Part shown: positions 17,653 to 26,420 of the stretch, piece after piece
Numbering within the stretch: position 1 is the stretch's first letter
Layout of the letters: each line of letters starts with the position of its first letter
Origin: Streptomyces sp. CHD11
GTDB taxonomy: Bacteria > Actinomycetota > Actinomycetes > Streptomycetales > Streptomycetaceae
DNA: 64,000 nucleotides
Assembly: GCF_018638295.1 (NCBI RefSeq)
Contig: NZ_JABTTS010000026.1
Coordinates: 124,106-188,105, forward strand
Direction: 5' to 3'
Made by a program: the position numbers and the translations under genes
The notes under the pieces: model-generated
Seen by the model: only the letters and a program-made list of their open reading frames with translations
Database searches by the model: none
Told to the model about the DNA's origin: nothing

Positions 17653-18477
17653 TCACCCTTCCGCGACGAACCACCGCAGAAGGGAGGCGAGCCGCTCCGG
17701 CCGGTCCTCGGCGATCAGCGTCCGCGTGTTCCTGATCTCCACCAGCCGGCCGCGCGGCAGCAGTTCGGCCAGGCGGCGGCCGTGTTCGCGGGGCATCATC
17801 CGGTCCTCGGTGGCCCAGACGACCAGTGCGGGCCGGTCGAAGTACCGCAGTCCCTGGGCGGCCTCGAGCAGTTCGTCACGCCGGACATGGGTCCCGTAGT
17901 GCCGGAAGTCCCGCCGGATCGCCGGGTCGGTGCGCAGGGGACGCAGCCAGCGGTCGACGATCTCGTCCGGCACGGGGCGCTTGGTGAGCGCCCCGAGCCC
18001 GACCGGCAGTCTGCGCAGCGGTTTCAGGCCGAGCACCCGGACCATGAGCGGGATGCCGCCGGGCACCCGGCAGGCCAGGGTGAGCATCCTGCCGGGCAGC
18101 CCCGGCGGGTAGTTGTCGAAGGCCTCGCAGGAGATCAGCACCAGCCGCGCCAGCCGCTCGGGGTGCCGGGCCGCGACCGTCTGGGCGCGTCCGCAGTCGC
18201 TCTCGACGAGGGTGACGTCCCGCAGGTCGAGGCGGTCGAGGAACTCCGCGACCAGTTCGTTGACCAGGTCGGGGGTGGGCGGCCGGGTCATCGGTGTGCG
18301 GTGCGAGCCGTACGGCAGGGTCGGCGCGATCAGCCGGTGGTCCGTGCGCAGTCCGGCGACGACGTTCCGCCAGACCGAGGAGTCGTGCACCAGTCCGTGC
18401 AGCAGGACGACGACCGGTCCGTCGCCTCCGGTGTCCTCGTAGGCGACGGTGCCCGCGCTGAGCTCGATCTCCGGCAT
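17653..18477 (-). CDS. Alpha/beta-fold hydrolase-like protein with atypical catalytic residues
   Basis: 274 residues. The N-terminal oxyanion strand (VVVLLHGLVHDSSVW), a cap around residues 125-200 and the C-terminal acid-strand region (RPALVVWATEDRMMP) mark the alpha/beta-hydrolase fold. The nucleophile elbow reads VESDCGRAQ, placing Asp where haloalkane dehalogenases and epoxide hydrolases have their nucleophile. The usual catalytic His before EDRPE is replaced (NTRTLIAEDRPERL). It may be a divergent subfamily with altered chemistry or no hydrolysis. It is transcribed alone, just downstream of the ridA-type gene. Confidence 0.8.
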   Translation of the reverse strand: MPEIELSAGTVAYEDTGGDGPVVVLLHGLVHDSSVWRNVVAGLRTDHRLIAPTLPYGSHRTPMTRPPTPDLVNELVAEFLDRLDLRDVTLVESDCGRAQTVAARHPERLARLVLISCEAFDNYPPGLPGRMLTLACRVPGGIPLMVRVLGLKPLRRLPVGLGALTKRPVPDEIVDRWLRPLRTDPAIRRDFRHYGTHVRRDELLEAAQGLRYFDRPALVVWATEDRMMPREHGRRLAELLPRGRLVEIRNTRTLIAEDRPERLASLLRWFVAEG

Positions 18478-18527
18478 GTCGCCAGACTAGGGCCTGAGGG
18501 CCGGGGGCGCCGGGGGCGCCGGGAGCC

Positions 18528-18926
18528 TCAGGGCAGCAGGGCGAAGCCGTCGAGTTCCACCAGTGCCTCCTCGTCCCACAGCCGGACGACTTCGACGACC
18601 GCCATCGCCGGGTAGTCCCGGCCGGCCAGCTCCTGCCAGATCCGGCCGAGCCGGCGGGCGTGGGCGCGGTAGTCGGCGACGTCGGTGGCGTAGACGGTGA
18701 CGCGGGCCAGGTCGGCCGGGGTACCGCCGGCGGCGCGCAGGGCGGTGAGCAGGTTGGTGAGGGCGCGGGTGAACTGTTCGGGCAGGGTGTCGCCGGCCAC
18801 CTTGCCGTCGGCGTCGAGGGCGGTCTGGCCGGCCAGGAACACCAGCCGGGAGCCGGTGGCGACGACGGCGTGCGAGAAGCCGGCCGGCCGGGAGAGTGCG
18901 GGCGGGTTGACGCGCTCGGCGGTCAT
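18528..18926 (-). CDS. RidA/YjgF family protein of the aryl-CoA cluster
   Basis: 132 residues. RidA fold signatures are FSHAVVATGSRLVFLAGQTALDADG, an internal LEQFTRALTNL-like helix (QFTRALTNLLTALRAAGG) and VVRLWDEEALVELDGFALL. The conserved Arg of true deaminase RidA proteins is not in its usual place (YPAMAVVEVVRLW), so imine hydrolysis is uncertain. The ATG overlaps the acyl-CoA dehydrogenase stop (ATGA), implying co-translation. Given an anthranilate-like pathway that yields reactive imines/enamines, a role in clearing or hydrolysing such an intermediate is a reasonable inference. Confidence 0.85.
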   Translation of the reverse strand: MTAERVNPPALSRPAGFSHAVVATGSRLVFLAGQTALDADGKVAGDTLPEQFTRALTNLLTALRAAGGTPADLARVTVYATDVADYRAHARRLGRIWQELAGRDYPAMAVVEVVRLWDEEALVELDGFALLP

Positions 18927-20437
18927 CTGACCTCCAGGTTCTTGTACAACTCCTTGGCGATGATGCCCCGTTGAACCTCGCTCGCCCCTTCGTAGATACG
19001 GGGCGCGCGGACCTCCCGGTAGAGGTGTTCGAGCAGGTGTCCGCGTTGCAGGGCGCGCGCTCCGTGCAGTTGGACGGCCCGGTCGACGACGTACTGCGCG
19101 GTCTCGGTGGCCAGCAATTTCGCCATCGCGGCGCGCCGGGGGACATCGGCGGCGCCCGCGTCGTACGCCGCGGCCGCCGCGTACACCATCAGCCGGGCCG
19201 ACTCGGTGCGCAGGGCCATCTCGGCGACCTCGTGGGCGACGGACTGCAGGTCCTTCAGTTTGCCGCCGAACGCGTCCCGCCGGGCGGTGTGTCCGAGGGT
19301 GGCGTCCAGCGCGGCCTGGGCCATGCCGACCGCGAAGGCGCCGACGCTGGGCCGGAACAGATTGAGGGTGTCCATGGCGACCCTGAAGCCGCCGTCCGGC
19401 ACGCCGAGTACGTCGTCGGCGGTGACCGGGACGGCGTCGAGGACGAGGGTGCCGATGGGGTGCGGGGAGAGCATGTCGAGGCGGCTGCCGGTGAGGCCTG
19501 GGCGGTCGGCGGGGACCAGGAAGGCGGTGACGCCCCGGGCGCCCGCGTCGGGGGTGGTGCGGGCGAACACGGTGCAGAAGTCGGCGTCGGGGGCGTTGGA
19601 GATCCAGCACTTCTCCCCGGTGAGCCGCCAGCGGGAGGCGCCGTCCGGCGCGGCCGTCAGGTCTGCCGGAGCGCCGGACGCGGCGGCGCCCGCCATGGGG
19701 CCGGCGTCCGCCCCCGGACCGTCTCCAGCGGGCGGGCCGGTGCGCGCGTCCGCGCCCGCGCCTGTCGCCGGGCCGGTGCTCACCTCCGGACCCGCACCCG
19801 TCCCCGGACCCGCACCCGCACCCGTCCCCGGACCCGCACCCGCGCCCGCACCCGCGCCCGCATCCGCCCCCGGACCGACACCCGCCTCCGGGCCGGTGCG
19901 CGCCGCCGGACCCGCGCCCGTCGCCGGGCCGGTGCGCGCCCGGGGGGCGTGCGCGGCACCGTGCCCGTCCGGTGGGGAGGCCTGCCGTACCGGTGCGCCT
20001 CCGGTCCGGCCCGGCCGGGAGCCCTCGTCGGCCCGCTCCGCGCGCAGCGAGAGCGCCGCCGCGTCCGAGCCGGCCCCCGGCTCGCTCAGCGCGAACGCCG
20101 CGACCGCGCTGCCGTCGCTCACCCGGGGGAGCCAGCGGGCACGCTGGGCGGGGGTGCCGTGGGCGTGCACCGGGTGGGCTCCCAGGCCCTGCAGGGCGAG
20201 GGCGGTCTCCGCCTCCGTGCAGGCGTGGGCGAGGGACTCGCGCATCAGGCACAGGTCGAGCGCACCGGAGGTGAACAGCCGGGGCAGCAGGCCCAGGGCG
20301 CCGAGTTCGGCGACCAGGGCACGGTTGATCCGGCCGGGTTCACCCTTCTCGGCGAGCGGCCGCAGCCGCCGCGCGGCCATGGTACGCAGCTCCGCACACC
20401 ACGCGAGTTGTTCCGGTTCGAGCGAGAATGCGGTCAT
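18923..20437 (-). CDS. Acyl-CoA dehydrogenase with a Gly/Ala/Pro low-complexity insertion
   Basis: 504 residues against about 380 for the family. The N-terminal helical domain, the FAD motif FALSEPGAGSDAAALSLRAE, WRLTGEKCWISNA and the C-terminal RDAFGGKLKDLQS...YEGASEVQRGIIAKELYKNL are all present. About 125 residues (138-262) of GP/GA-rich repeats split the middle beta domain between the FAD motif and the WRLTGEK strand. The active-site glutamate region (RIYEGASEVQ) looks intact. Within this cluster it would desaturate or oxidise an alicyclic or chain acyl-CoA after ring reduction. It shares a divergent promoter region with the CoA ligase. Confidence 0.88.
   Translation of the reverse strand: MTAFSLEPEQLAWCAELRTMAARRLRPLAEKGEPGRINRALVAELGALGLLPRLFTSGALDLCLMRESLAHACTEAETALALQGLGAHPVHAHGTPAQRARWLPRVSDGSAVAAFALSEPGAGSDAAALSLRAERADEGSRPGRTGGAPVRQASPPDGHGAAHAPRARTGPATGAGPAARTGPEAGVGPGADAGAGAGAGAGPGTGAGAGPGTGAGPEVSTGPATGAGADARTGPPAGDGPGADAGPMAGAAASGAPADLTAAPDGASRWRLTGEKCWISNAPDADFCTVFARTTPDAGARGVTAFLVPADRPGLTGSRLDMLSPHPIGTLVLDAVPVTADDVLGVPDGGFRVAMDTLNLFRPSVGAFAVGMAQAALDATLGHTARRDAFGGKLKDLQSVAHEVAEMALRTESARLMVYAAAAAYDAGAADVPRRAAMAKLLATETAQYVVDRAVQLHGARALQRGHLLEHLYREVRAPRIYEGASEVQRGIIAKELYKNLEVR
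19660..20030. repeat. GC-rich degenerate tandem repeats inside the acyl-CoA dehydrogenase gene
   Basis: Repeated units related to CCCGCACCCGTCCCCGGA with 6-, 12- and 18-bp periods encode the inserted GAGPGTGAGAGPGTGAGPE-like stretch. All periods are multiples of three, so the frame is kept. Confidence 0.8.
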
Positions 20438-20471
20438 CTGCGGTCCCTTCCTCGCCGCCGGTCCGCTCCCG

Positions 20472-20516
20472 AGGCTATCGCGGACCGTTGACTGCCGTCA
20501 CCAACGCGATACGCTC
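20472..20516. promoter_or_regulatory. Divergent promoter/operator between acyl-CoA dehydrogenase and CoA ligase
   Basis: On the minus strand, GTGACG (20496-20501), an 18-bp spacer and TAGCCT (20472-20477) form a promoter for the dehydrogenase-ridA unit. On the plus strand, TTGACT (20488-20493), 16 bp and TACGCT (20510-20515) form one for the ligase. The core TGAC-TGCC-GTCA dyad and ACGCGATACG recur at the enoyl-CoA hydratase promoter (26421-26467), suggesting a common regulator, most simply the cluster's PaaX-like protein. Confidence 0.6.
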
Positions 20517-20553
20517 CTGAGGCGAGCCCACCACGCCGAGGGGGCGAACCGTC

Positions 20554-22164
20554 ATGAATCCACGGGCCACCGCGCACGTCGACACCTTCGCCCGCGACCA
20601 TCTCCCGCCACCCGGCCAGTGGCCCGAGCTCCGCTTCGACCTGCCGGAACTGGACTACCCCGAGCGGCTGAACTGCGCCGCCGAGCTGCTGCACGGCCCG
20701 CCCGACGACCGCCCGGTGTTCCGCACCCCGGCCGGTGCGCCCTGGACGTACGGCGAGCTGCGGGCCCGGGTGGACCGGCTCGCCCATCTGCTCACCGGGG
20801 ACCTCGGGGTCGTGCCCGGCAACCGGGTGCTGCTGCGCGGCCCCACCACGCCCTGGCTCGCCGCGTGCTGGCTGGCGGTGCTGAAGGCGGGCGGGGTCGC
20901 CGTCACCGTGCTCGCCCAGCAGCGGCCGCACGAGCTGGGCACCATCTGCTCGATCGCGGAGATCCGCCACGCCCTGTGCGACGTCCGGGCGGTCGACGAC
21001 CTCGCCAAGGCCGAGGTCAGGGGCCTGAGGATAGCCACGTACGGCGGCGACTCCCCCGACGACCTGACGCACCGTCCCGCGCCCGGTACCCCGTACGAGG
21101 CCGTGCCGACCGCCGCCGACGATGTCGCCCTGATCGCCTTCACCTCCGGCACCACCGGCCGGCCCAAGGGCTGTATGCACTTCCACCGGGACGTGCTGGC
21201 GATCGCGGACACCTTCTCCCGGCACGTTCTCAGGCCGGTCGAGGACGATGTGTTCGCCGGCAGTCCCCCACTCGGCTTCACCTTCGGACTCGGCGGGCTC
21301 GTGGTGTTCCCGATGCGTGTCGGCGCCAGTGCCCTGCTGCTCGAACAGGCCCGTCCGGAACAGTTGCTGGCGGCGGTCGCCGAGCACCGGGTGTCGGTGC
21401 TGTTCACCGCGCCCACCGCCTACCGCGCGATGCTGGGCGAGGCCGGCGCCCACGACCTCTCCTCGCTGCGCCGCTGCGTGTCGGCCGGCGAGAACCTGCC
21501 CGCCGCCACCTGGAGCGCGTGGCACGAGCGCACCGGGCTGCGCATCATCAACGGCATCGGCGCCACCGAACTGCTGCACATCTTCGTCTCCGCCGCCGAC
21601 GAGCGGATCAGACCCGGAACGACCGGGGTCCCGGTTCCCGGGTGGCAGGCGCGCGTGCAGGACGCGGACGGCGTTCCCGTGCCGGACGGGGAGCCGGGGC
21701 TGCTCGCGGTGCGGGGACCGGTCGGCTGCCGCTATCTCGCCGACCCGCGCCAGCGGGAGTACGTGCGGGGCGGCTGGAACATCACCGGCGACACCTACGT
21801 CCGTGACCCCGACGGCTACTTCCGCTATGTGGCCCGCGCCGACGACATGATCATCTCGGCCGGGTACAACATCGCGGGCCCGGAGGTGGAGGACGCGCTG
21901 CTGCGCCACCCGGACGTGGTGGAGGCGGCGGTGGTCGGGCGGCCCGACGAGGCCCGCGGCCAGGTCGTGGTGGCGTACGCGGTCCTCGGGAAGGGCGCCG
22001 CACGCGATGCCGAGGCCCTGCGCGCCTTCGTGAAAACGGAGCTCGCACCGTACAAGTGCCCGCGCGAGATCGTCTTCCTGGACGCACTGCCCCGCACGGC
22101 CACCGGCAAGCTCCAGCGGTTCCGGCTGCGGGCTCCCACCGGCACGGGAGACGACCAGGGCTGA
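20554..22164 (+). CDS. Aryl-CoA ligase (2-aminobenzoate/benzoate-CoA ligase type)
   Basis: 536 residues. AMP-binding motifs: LIAFTSGTTGRPKGCMHFHRD, INGIGATELLHIF (the ATELLHIF form typical of benzoate/aminobenzoate-CoA ligases), NITGDTYVRDPDGYFRYVARADDMIISAGYNI, and PRTATGKLQRF with the catalytic Lys. It joins an aromatic acid to CoA via an adenylate. Context (fused monooxygenase/reductase, dehydrogenase, hydratase, RidA, PaaX) points to 2-aminobenzoate or a related aryl acid as substrate. It is transcribed rightward with the regulator gene 35 bp downstream. Confidence 0.88.
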   Translation: MNPRATAHVDTFARDHLPPPGQWPELRFDLPELDYPERLNCAAELLHGPPDDRPVFRTPAGAPWTYGELRARVDRLAHLLTGDLGVVPGNRVLLRGPTTPWLAACWLAVLKAGGVAVTVLAQQRPHELGTICSIAEIRHALCDVRAVDDLAKAEVRGLRIATYGGDSPDDLTHRPAPGTPYEAVPTAADDVALIAFTSGTTGRPKGCMHFHRDVLAIADTFSRHVLRPVEDDVFAGSPPLGFTFGLGGLVVFPMRVGASALLLEQARPEQLLAAVAEHRVSVLFTAPTAYRAMLGEAGAHDLSSLRRCVSAGENLPAATWSAWHERTGLRIINGIGATELLHIFVSAADERIRPGTTGVPVPGWQARVQDADGVPVPDGEPGLLAVRGPVGCRYLADPRQREYVRGGWNITGDTYVRDPDGYFRYVARADDMIISAGYNIAGPEVEDALLRHPDVVEAAVVGRPDEARGQVVVAYAVLGKGAARDAEALRAFVKTELAPYKCPREIVFLDALPRTATGKLQRFRLRAPTGTGDDQG

Positions 22165-22199
22165 CGCCGGGGACCGTGGCCCCGTCCCCACGACCTAAG

Positions 22200-23024
22200 A
22201 TGATCAACGTGTCCGACCAGCATGCTCCACGGTCTCTCATCGTCACGCTCTACGGCGCGTACGGCCGCTTCGCGCCGGGCCCGGTGCCCGTCGCCGAGCT
22301 GATCCGTCTGCTCGCCGCGGTCGGCGTGGACGCCCCGTCCGTGCGCTCCTCGGTGTCCCGGCTCAAACGGCGCGGGCTGCTCGTCCCCGCGCGTACCGCC
22401 CGGGGCGCGGCGGGATACGAACTGTCCGCCGACGCCCGCCAGTTGCTGGAGGACGGCGACCGCCGCATCTACGCCACCGCCCCGCCCGGGGACGAGGGCT
22501 GGGTGCTGGCCGTGTTCTCCGTGCCCGAGTCCGAGCGGCAGAAACGGCACGTACTGCGGTCCCGGCTGTCCGGTCTCGGCTTCGGCACGGCGGCGCCGGG
22601 GGTCTGGATCGCCCCCGCCCGGCTGTACGAGGAGACCCGGCACACCCTGGAACGGCTGCGCCTCGACGGGTACGTCGACCTCTTCCGCGGTGAGCACCTG
22701 GGCTTCGCACCCACCACCCGGGCGGTGGCCCGCTGGTGGGACCTGGCCGGGATCGCGGAGCAGCACGAGGCGTTCCTGACGCGGCACGCCCCTGTACTGC
22801 GTACCTGGGAGCGGCGCACGGACACCCCGTCCGAGGAGGCCTACCGCGACTATCTGCTCGCCCTGGACTCCTGGCGCCACCTCCCCTACGCCGACCCGGG
22901 CCTGCCGGCCGCGCTGCTTCCCGACGACTGGCCCGGCACGCGCTCGGCGGCCGTCTTCCGGGCGCTGCACGAGCGGCTGCGCGACGCGGGGGCCGGCTAC
23001 GCGGCCCTGGAACCGGCCGGCTGA
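22200..23024 (+). CDS. PaaX family transcriptional repressor
   Basis: 274 residues from ATG 22200. Features are an N-terminal winged helix (RSLIVTLYGAYGRF...VDAPSVRSSVSRLKRRGLLVPAR), the central PaaX region WVLAVFSVPESERQKRHVLRSRLSGLGFGTAAPGVWIAP and the C-terminal four-helix part (YRDYLLALDSWRHLPYADPGLP). No ribosome site precedes ATG 22200, and TAAGAT just upstream could be a -10 with a leaderless GTG start at 22209. PaaX-type repressors release DNA on binding an aryl-CoA such as phenylacetyl-CoA. This one probably senses the CoA ester made by the adjacent ligase. Confidence 0.88.
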   Translation: MINVSDQHAPRSLIVTLYGAYGRFAPGPVPVAELIRLLAAVGVDAPSVRSSVSRLKRRGLLVPARTARGAAGYELSADARQLLEDGDRRIYATAPPGDEGWVLAVFSVPESERQKRHVLRSRLSGLGFGTAAPGVWIAPARLYEETRHTLERLRLDGYVDLFRGEHLGFAPTTRAVARWWDLAGIAEQHEAFLTRHAPVLRTWERRTDTPSEEAYRDYLLALDSWRHLPYADPGLPAALLPDDWPGTRSAAVFRALHERLRDAGAGYAALEPAG

Positions 23025-23049
23025 CCCGGGCACGCCGCCTTGCAGTCAC

Positions 23050-25464
23050 TCAACTCAGCGTGAGCCGGGGCTTGGGGGCGTCGGTGCGGCCGGTCGGCGG
23101 AGGGCGGCTGCCCGCCCGGTAGGGCGCCGGCCAGACGGCGCCCGGTCCCTCGTAGCCCTGCTCGGCCGCCGCGTGCAGGGTCCAGTGCGGATCGTACAGA
23201 TGGGGACGGCCCAGGGCACAGAGGTCCGTACGCCCCGCCAGAAGCAGGGAGTTGACGTCGTCCCACGAGGAGATCGCGCCCACCGCGATCACCGGGATGC
23301 CGGCCTGGTTGCGTATCCGGTCGGCGAACGGGGTCTGGTACGAGCGGCCGAACTCCGGTTTCTCGTCGGCGACCACCTGCCCGGTCGACACGTCGATCGC
23401 GTCGGCGCCGTGCGCGGCGAAGGCACGGGCGACGGCGACCGCGTCCTCGGCCGTGATGCCGCCCTGCGCCCAGTCGGTGGCGGAGACGCGGACGGTCATC
23501 GGCCGGTCCTGCGGCCACACCGCGCGCACCGCGTCGAAGACCTCCAGCGGGAACCGCAGCCGCTTCTCCGGTGAACCCCCGTAGGCGTCGGTACGGCGGT
23601 TGGTGAGGGGGGAGAGGAATCCGGAGAGCAGGTAGCCGTGGGCGCAGTGCAGTTCGAGGAGGTCGAAGCCGGCCCGCGCGGCCCGCACGGCGGCGGCGGC
23701 GAACTGCTCCCTGATGTCGGTGAGCTGGGCACGGGACAGCTCCCTGGGCACCTGGCCGCCCGGCCGGTACGGCAGCGGAGAGGCGGCGACCAGGGGCCAG
23801 TTGCCGTCGTCGAGCGGCTCGTCCATGCCCTCCCACATCAGCTTGGTCGAGCCCTTGCGGCCGCTGTGGCCGAGCTGAACGCCGATCGCGGTCCCGGGTG
23901 CCTGCGCGTGCGCGAAGTCGGTGATCCGCCGCCACGCCTCGGCCTGCCTGCCGGTGTAGAGACCGGCGCAGCCTGGGGTGATGCGGCCCTGCGGGCTGAC
24001 GCACACCATCTCCGTCATCACCAGCCCGGCACCGCCCAGCGCGCGGGAGCCGAGGTGGACGAGGTGGAAGTCGCCGGGGACGCCGTCGACGGCCGAGTAC
24101 ATGTCCATGGGCGAGACGACGACCCGGTTGCGCAGGGTCAGTCCGCGCAGCCGGAACGGGGTGAACATCGGGGGCGTGCCGGGAGGGCAGCCGAAGCCGC
24201 GTTCCACGGCCTCGGTGAAGCGGGCGTCGCGCAGCCGCAGGTTCTCGTGGGTGACGCGGCGGCTGCGGGTGAGCAGGTCGAAGGCGAACTGGCGGGGTGG
24301 CCGGCCCAGATGGAGGGGCAGGTCCTCGAACCACTCCAGACTGGCCCGGGCCGCGCGCTGGGTGGAGGCGACGACGGGACGCCGTTCCGTCTCGTAGGCG
24401 GCGAGCGCGGCCTCCAGCGACGGTTGTTCGCGCAGGCCGGCGGCGAGCGCGAGCGCGTCCTCCACGGCGAGCTTGGTGCCGGACCCGATGGAGAAGTGCG
24501 CGGTATGGGCGGCGTCACCGAGGAGCACGATGTTCCCGTGCGACCAGCGCTCGTTGACGACCGTACGGAAGGTGGTCCACGCCGAGTTGCCGGTCCTCAA
24601 CGGGCGTCCGCCGAGCACGTCCGCGAAGATCTTGGCGCACCGGCCGGCGGACTCCGTCTCGTCCATCTCGTCGAACCCGGCGGCCTGCCACACCTCCTGC
24701 CGCATCTCGACGATCACGGTGGAGGCCCCCTGGTTCCGCGGCCCGGAGGGCCCCGTCGAGGGGTGGTGGTCGGGCGACGGGCGGGAGTAGGGGTAGCCGT
24801 GCAACTGCATCACACCGTGCTCGGTCTCGGCGATCTCGAAGCGGAAGGCGTCGAAGGCGAAGTCGGCGGCGAGCCAGATGTAGCGGCAGCGGTGCGGGGT
24901 GATCCGGGGACGGAACACCTCCGCGAAGGCCTCGCGGGTGGCGCTGCCCGCTCCGTCGGCGGCGACGACGAGGTCATGGGTCCGCGCGAGCCGGACCGGG
25001 TCGGGTGCGGCCGCGCGGAAGCGCAGGTCGACGCCGAGGGCGTGGCAGCGGGCGTGCAGGATCTCCAGGAGGCGGCGGCGGCCGAGGGCGGCGAAGGCGT
25101 GCCCTGTGGAGGTGTGGCGGGTGTTGCGGTGGACGATGTCGATGTCGTCCCAGCGGACGAAGTGCCGCCGGAGTTCCTCGTGGACGTGGGAGTCGGCGTC
25201 CTGGATGCCCCCGAGGGTCTCGTCCGAGAGGACTACGCCGAAGCCGAAGGTGTCGTCGGGGGCGTCGCGTTCCCAGAGGGTGACCTGCCGGTCGGGGGCG
25301 AGGCGCTTGAGCAGCGCGGCGGTGTAGAGGCCGCCGGGGCCTCCGCCGATGATCGCTACGCGGAGGGGGCGGCGCGGGGCCCCGGGCGGCTGCGGGTCGT
25401 CGGTGGCTTGCCGCGCCGCTCCCGGCGCCCCTGAGGGCGATGGGGTCGCCTGAGACGGGAACAT
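23050..25464 (-). CDS. Bifunctional aryl-CoA monooxygenase/reductase (2-aminobenzoyl-CoA or salicylyl-CoA type)
   Basis: 804 residues in two fused enzymes. Residues about 33-400 form an FAD aromatic hydroxylase: VAIIGGGPGGLYTAALLKRL, DLVVAADGAGS, GNIVLLGDAAHTAHFSIGSGTKLAVEDA. Residues about 420-785 form an Old Yellow Enzyme-type flavin reductase: FTPFRLRGLTLRNRVVVSPM, LELHCAHGYLLSGFLSPLTNRRTDAYGGS, ALGRPHLYDP. This fusion is that of 2-aminobenzoyl-CoA monooxygenase/reductase, which hydroxylates and reduces the ring of the CoA ester. Proteins labelled salicylyl-CoA 5-hydroxylase share it. The ATG at 25464 follows AGGAGG. It is co-directional with the enoyl-CoA hydratase 75 bp upstream and convergent with the paaX-like gene. 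Confidence 0.92.
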   Translation of the reverse strand: MFPSQATPSPSGAPGAARQATDDPQPPGAPRRPLRVAIIGGGPGGLYTAALLKRLAPDRQVTLWERDAPDDTFGFGVVLSDETLGGIQDADSHVHEELRRHFVRWDDIDIVHRNTRHTSTGHAFAALGRRRLLEILHARCHALGVDLRFRAAAPDPVRLARTHDLVVAADGAGSATREAFAEVFRPRITPHRCRYIWLAADFAFDAFRFEIAETEHGVMQLHGYPYSRPSPDHHPSTGPSGPRNQGASTVIVEMRQEVWQAAGFDEMDETESAGRCAKIFADVLGGRPLRTGNSAWTTFRTVVNERWSHGNIVLLGDAAHTAHFSIGSGTKLAVEDALALAAGLREQPSLEAALAAYETERRPVVASTQRAARASLEWFEDLPLHLGRPPRQFAFDLLTRSRRVTHENLRLRDARFTEAVERGFGCPPGTPPMFTPFRLRGLTLRNRVVVSPMDMYSAVDGVPGDFHLVHLGSRALGGAGLVMTEMVCVSPQGRITPGCAGLYTGRQAEAWRRITDFAHAQAPGTAIGVQLGHSGRKGSTKLMWEGMDEPLDDGNWPLVAASPLPYRPGGQVPRELSRAQLTDIREQFAAAAVRAARAGFDLLELHCAHGYLLSGFLSPLTNRRTDAYGGSPEKRLRFPLEVFDAVRAVWPQDRPMTVRVSATDWAQGGITAEDAVAVARAFAAHGADAIDVSTGQVVADEKPEFGRSYQTPFADRIRNQAGIPVIAVGAISSWDDVNSLLLAGRTDLCALGRPHLYDPHWTLHAAAEQGYEGPGAVWPAPYRAGSRPPPTGRTDAPKPRLTLS

Positions 25465-25539
25465 CCGCTACCTCCTGGGCCGTCGCGGACGCGGGTTGCC
25501 GGTGGCGGGGCTCGCGGGTTTCCGCGGCGGGGCCACGGC

Positions 25540-26367
25540 CTACCTTCCCTGCCACTTCGGGGGGCGTTTCTCGGTGAAGGCGGTGTGGAATTCCCGGTAG
25601 TCCTCGCCGGTCATCAGGAGGGCCTGGGTGGAGGCGTCCAGTTCCACCGAGGCGGCCAGCGGCATGTCCAGTTCGGCGGTGAGCAGGGCCTTGGTCTGGG
25701 CGTGTGCCAGAGCGGGGCCGTCGGCGAGTCTGCGGGCCAGGGCTCGGGCGGCCTCGTCGGCCCCGCCCTCGTCCGTCAGCACGCTGATCAGGCCGATGCG
25801 CTCGGCCTCCGGTGCGCGTACCGGGTCTCCCAGCATGAGCAGCCGGGTGGCGTGACCCAGGCCGACCACCCGGGGCAGCAGGTATGCCGCGCCCATGTCG
25901 CCGCCCGACAGGCCGACCCGGGTGAAGAGGAAGGCGAATCGGGCGCCCGCGTCGGCGACGCGGAAGTCGGCGGCCAGGGCGAGGACGGCGCCGGCGCCGG
26001 CCGCCACCCCGTGCACCGCGGCGATCACCGGGAACGGGCATTCCCGTACCGCCCTGACCACCTGGCCGGTCATCCGGTTGAAGTCGAGCAGCTGGGCGGT
26101 GTCCATCGAGAGGGTCGCGCCGATGATCTCGTCGACATCGCCGCCGGAGCAGAAACCGCGGCCCTCACCGGCCAGCACCAGGGCCCGTACCGCCCGCTCG
26201 CGGGACAGCTCGGCGAGCAGATCACGCAGGTCGGCGTAGGCGCCGAAGGTGAGCGCGTTGAGCTTGTCGGGGCGGGCGAGGGTGACGGTGGCGACGCCGT
26301 CGGCGAGATCGACGCGCAGGTGCGCCCAGCGGTCGGTGCGGGCGGCGGAGCCGGTGAAGGGACTCAT
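25540..26367 (-). CDS. Enoyl-CoA hydratase/isomerase family protein of the aryl-CoA cluster
   Basis: 275 residues with the crotonase fold: ATVTLARPDKLNALTFGAY, oxyanion-hole segments ALVLAGEGRGFCSGGDVDEI and VIAAVHGVAAGAGAVLALAADFRVA, and the later region VGLSGGDMGAAYLLPRVVG. It probably hydrates or opens the ring of the non-aromatic CoA product of the fused monooxygenase/reductase. The ATG at 26367 has GAGGAGG upstream. It is first in a two-gene minus-strand unit and follows a promoter nearly identical to that of the acyl-CoA dehydrogenase gene. A hydroxyacyl-CoA dehydrogenase, expected as the next step, is absent from the window. Confidence 0.9.
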   Translation of the reverse strand: MSPFTGSAARTDRWAHLRVDLADGVATVTLARPDKLNALTFGAYADLRDLLAELSRERAVRALVLAGEGRGFCSGGDVDEIIGATLSMDTAQLLDFNRMTGQVVRAVRECPFPVIAAVHGVAAGAGAVLALAADFRVADAGARFAFLFTRVGLSGGDMGAAYLLPRVVGLGHATRLLMLGDPVRAPEAERIGLISVLTDEGGADEAARALARRLADGPALAHAQTKALLTAELDMPLAASVELDASTQALLMTGEDYREFHTAFTEKRPPKWQGR

Positions 26368-26420
26368 GAGGGCGGCCTCCTCGGGCGGGCACTGCGCTGC
26401 TCACTGAGTTCTGCCCCCTG

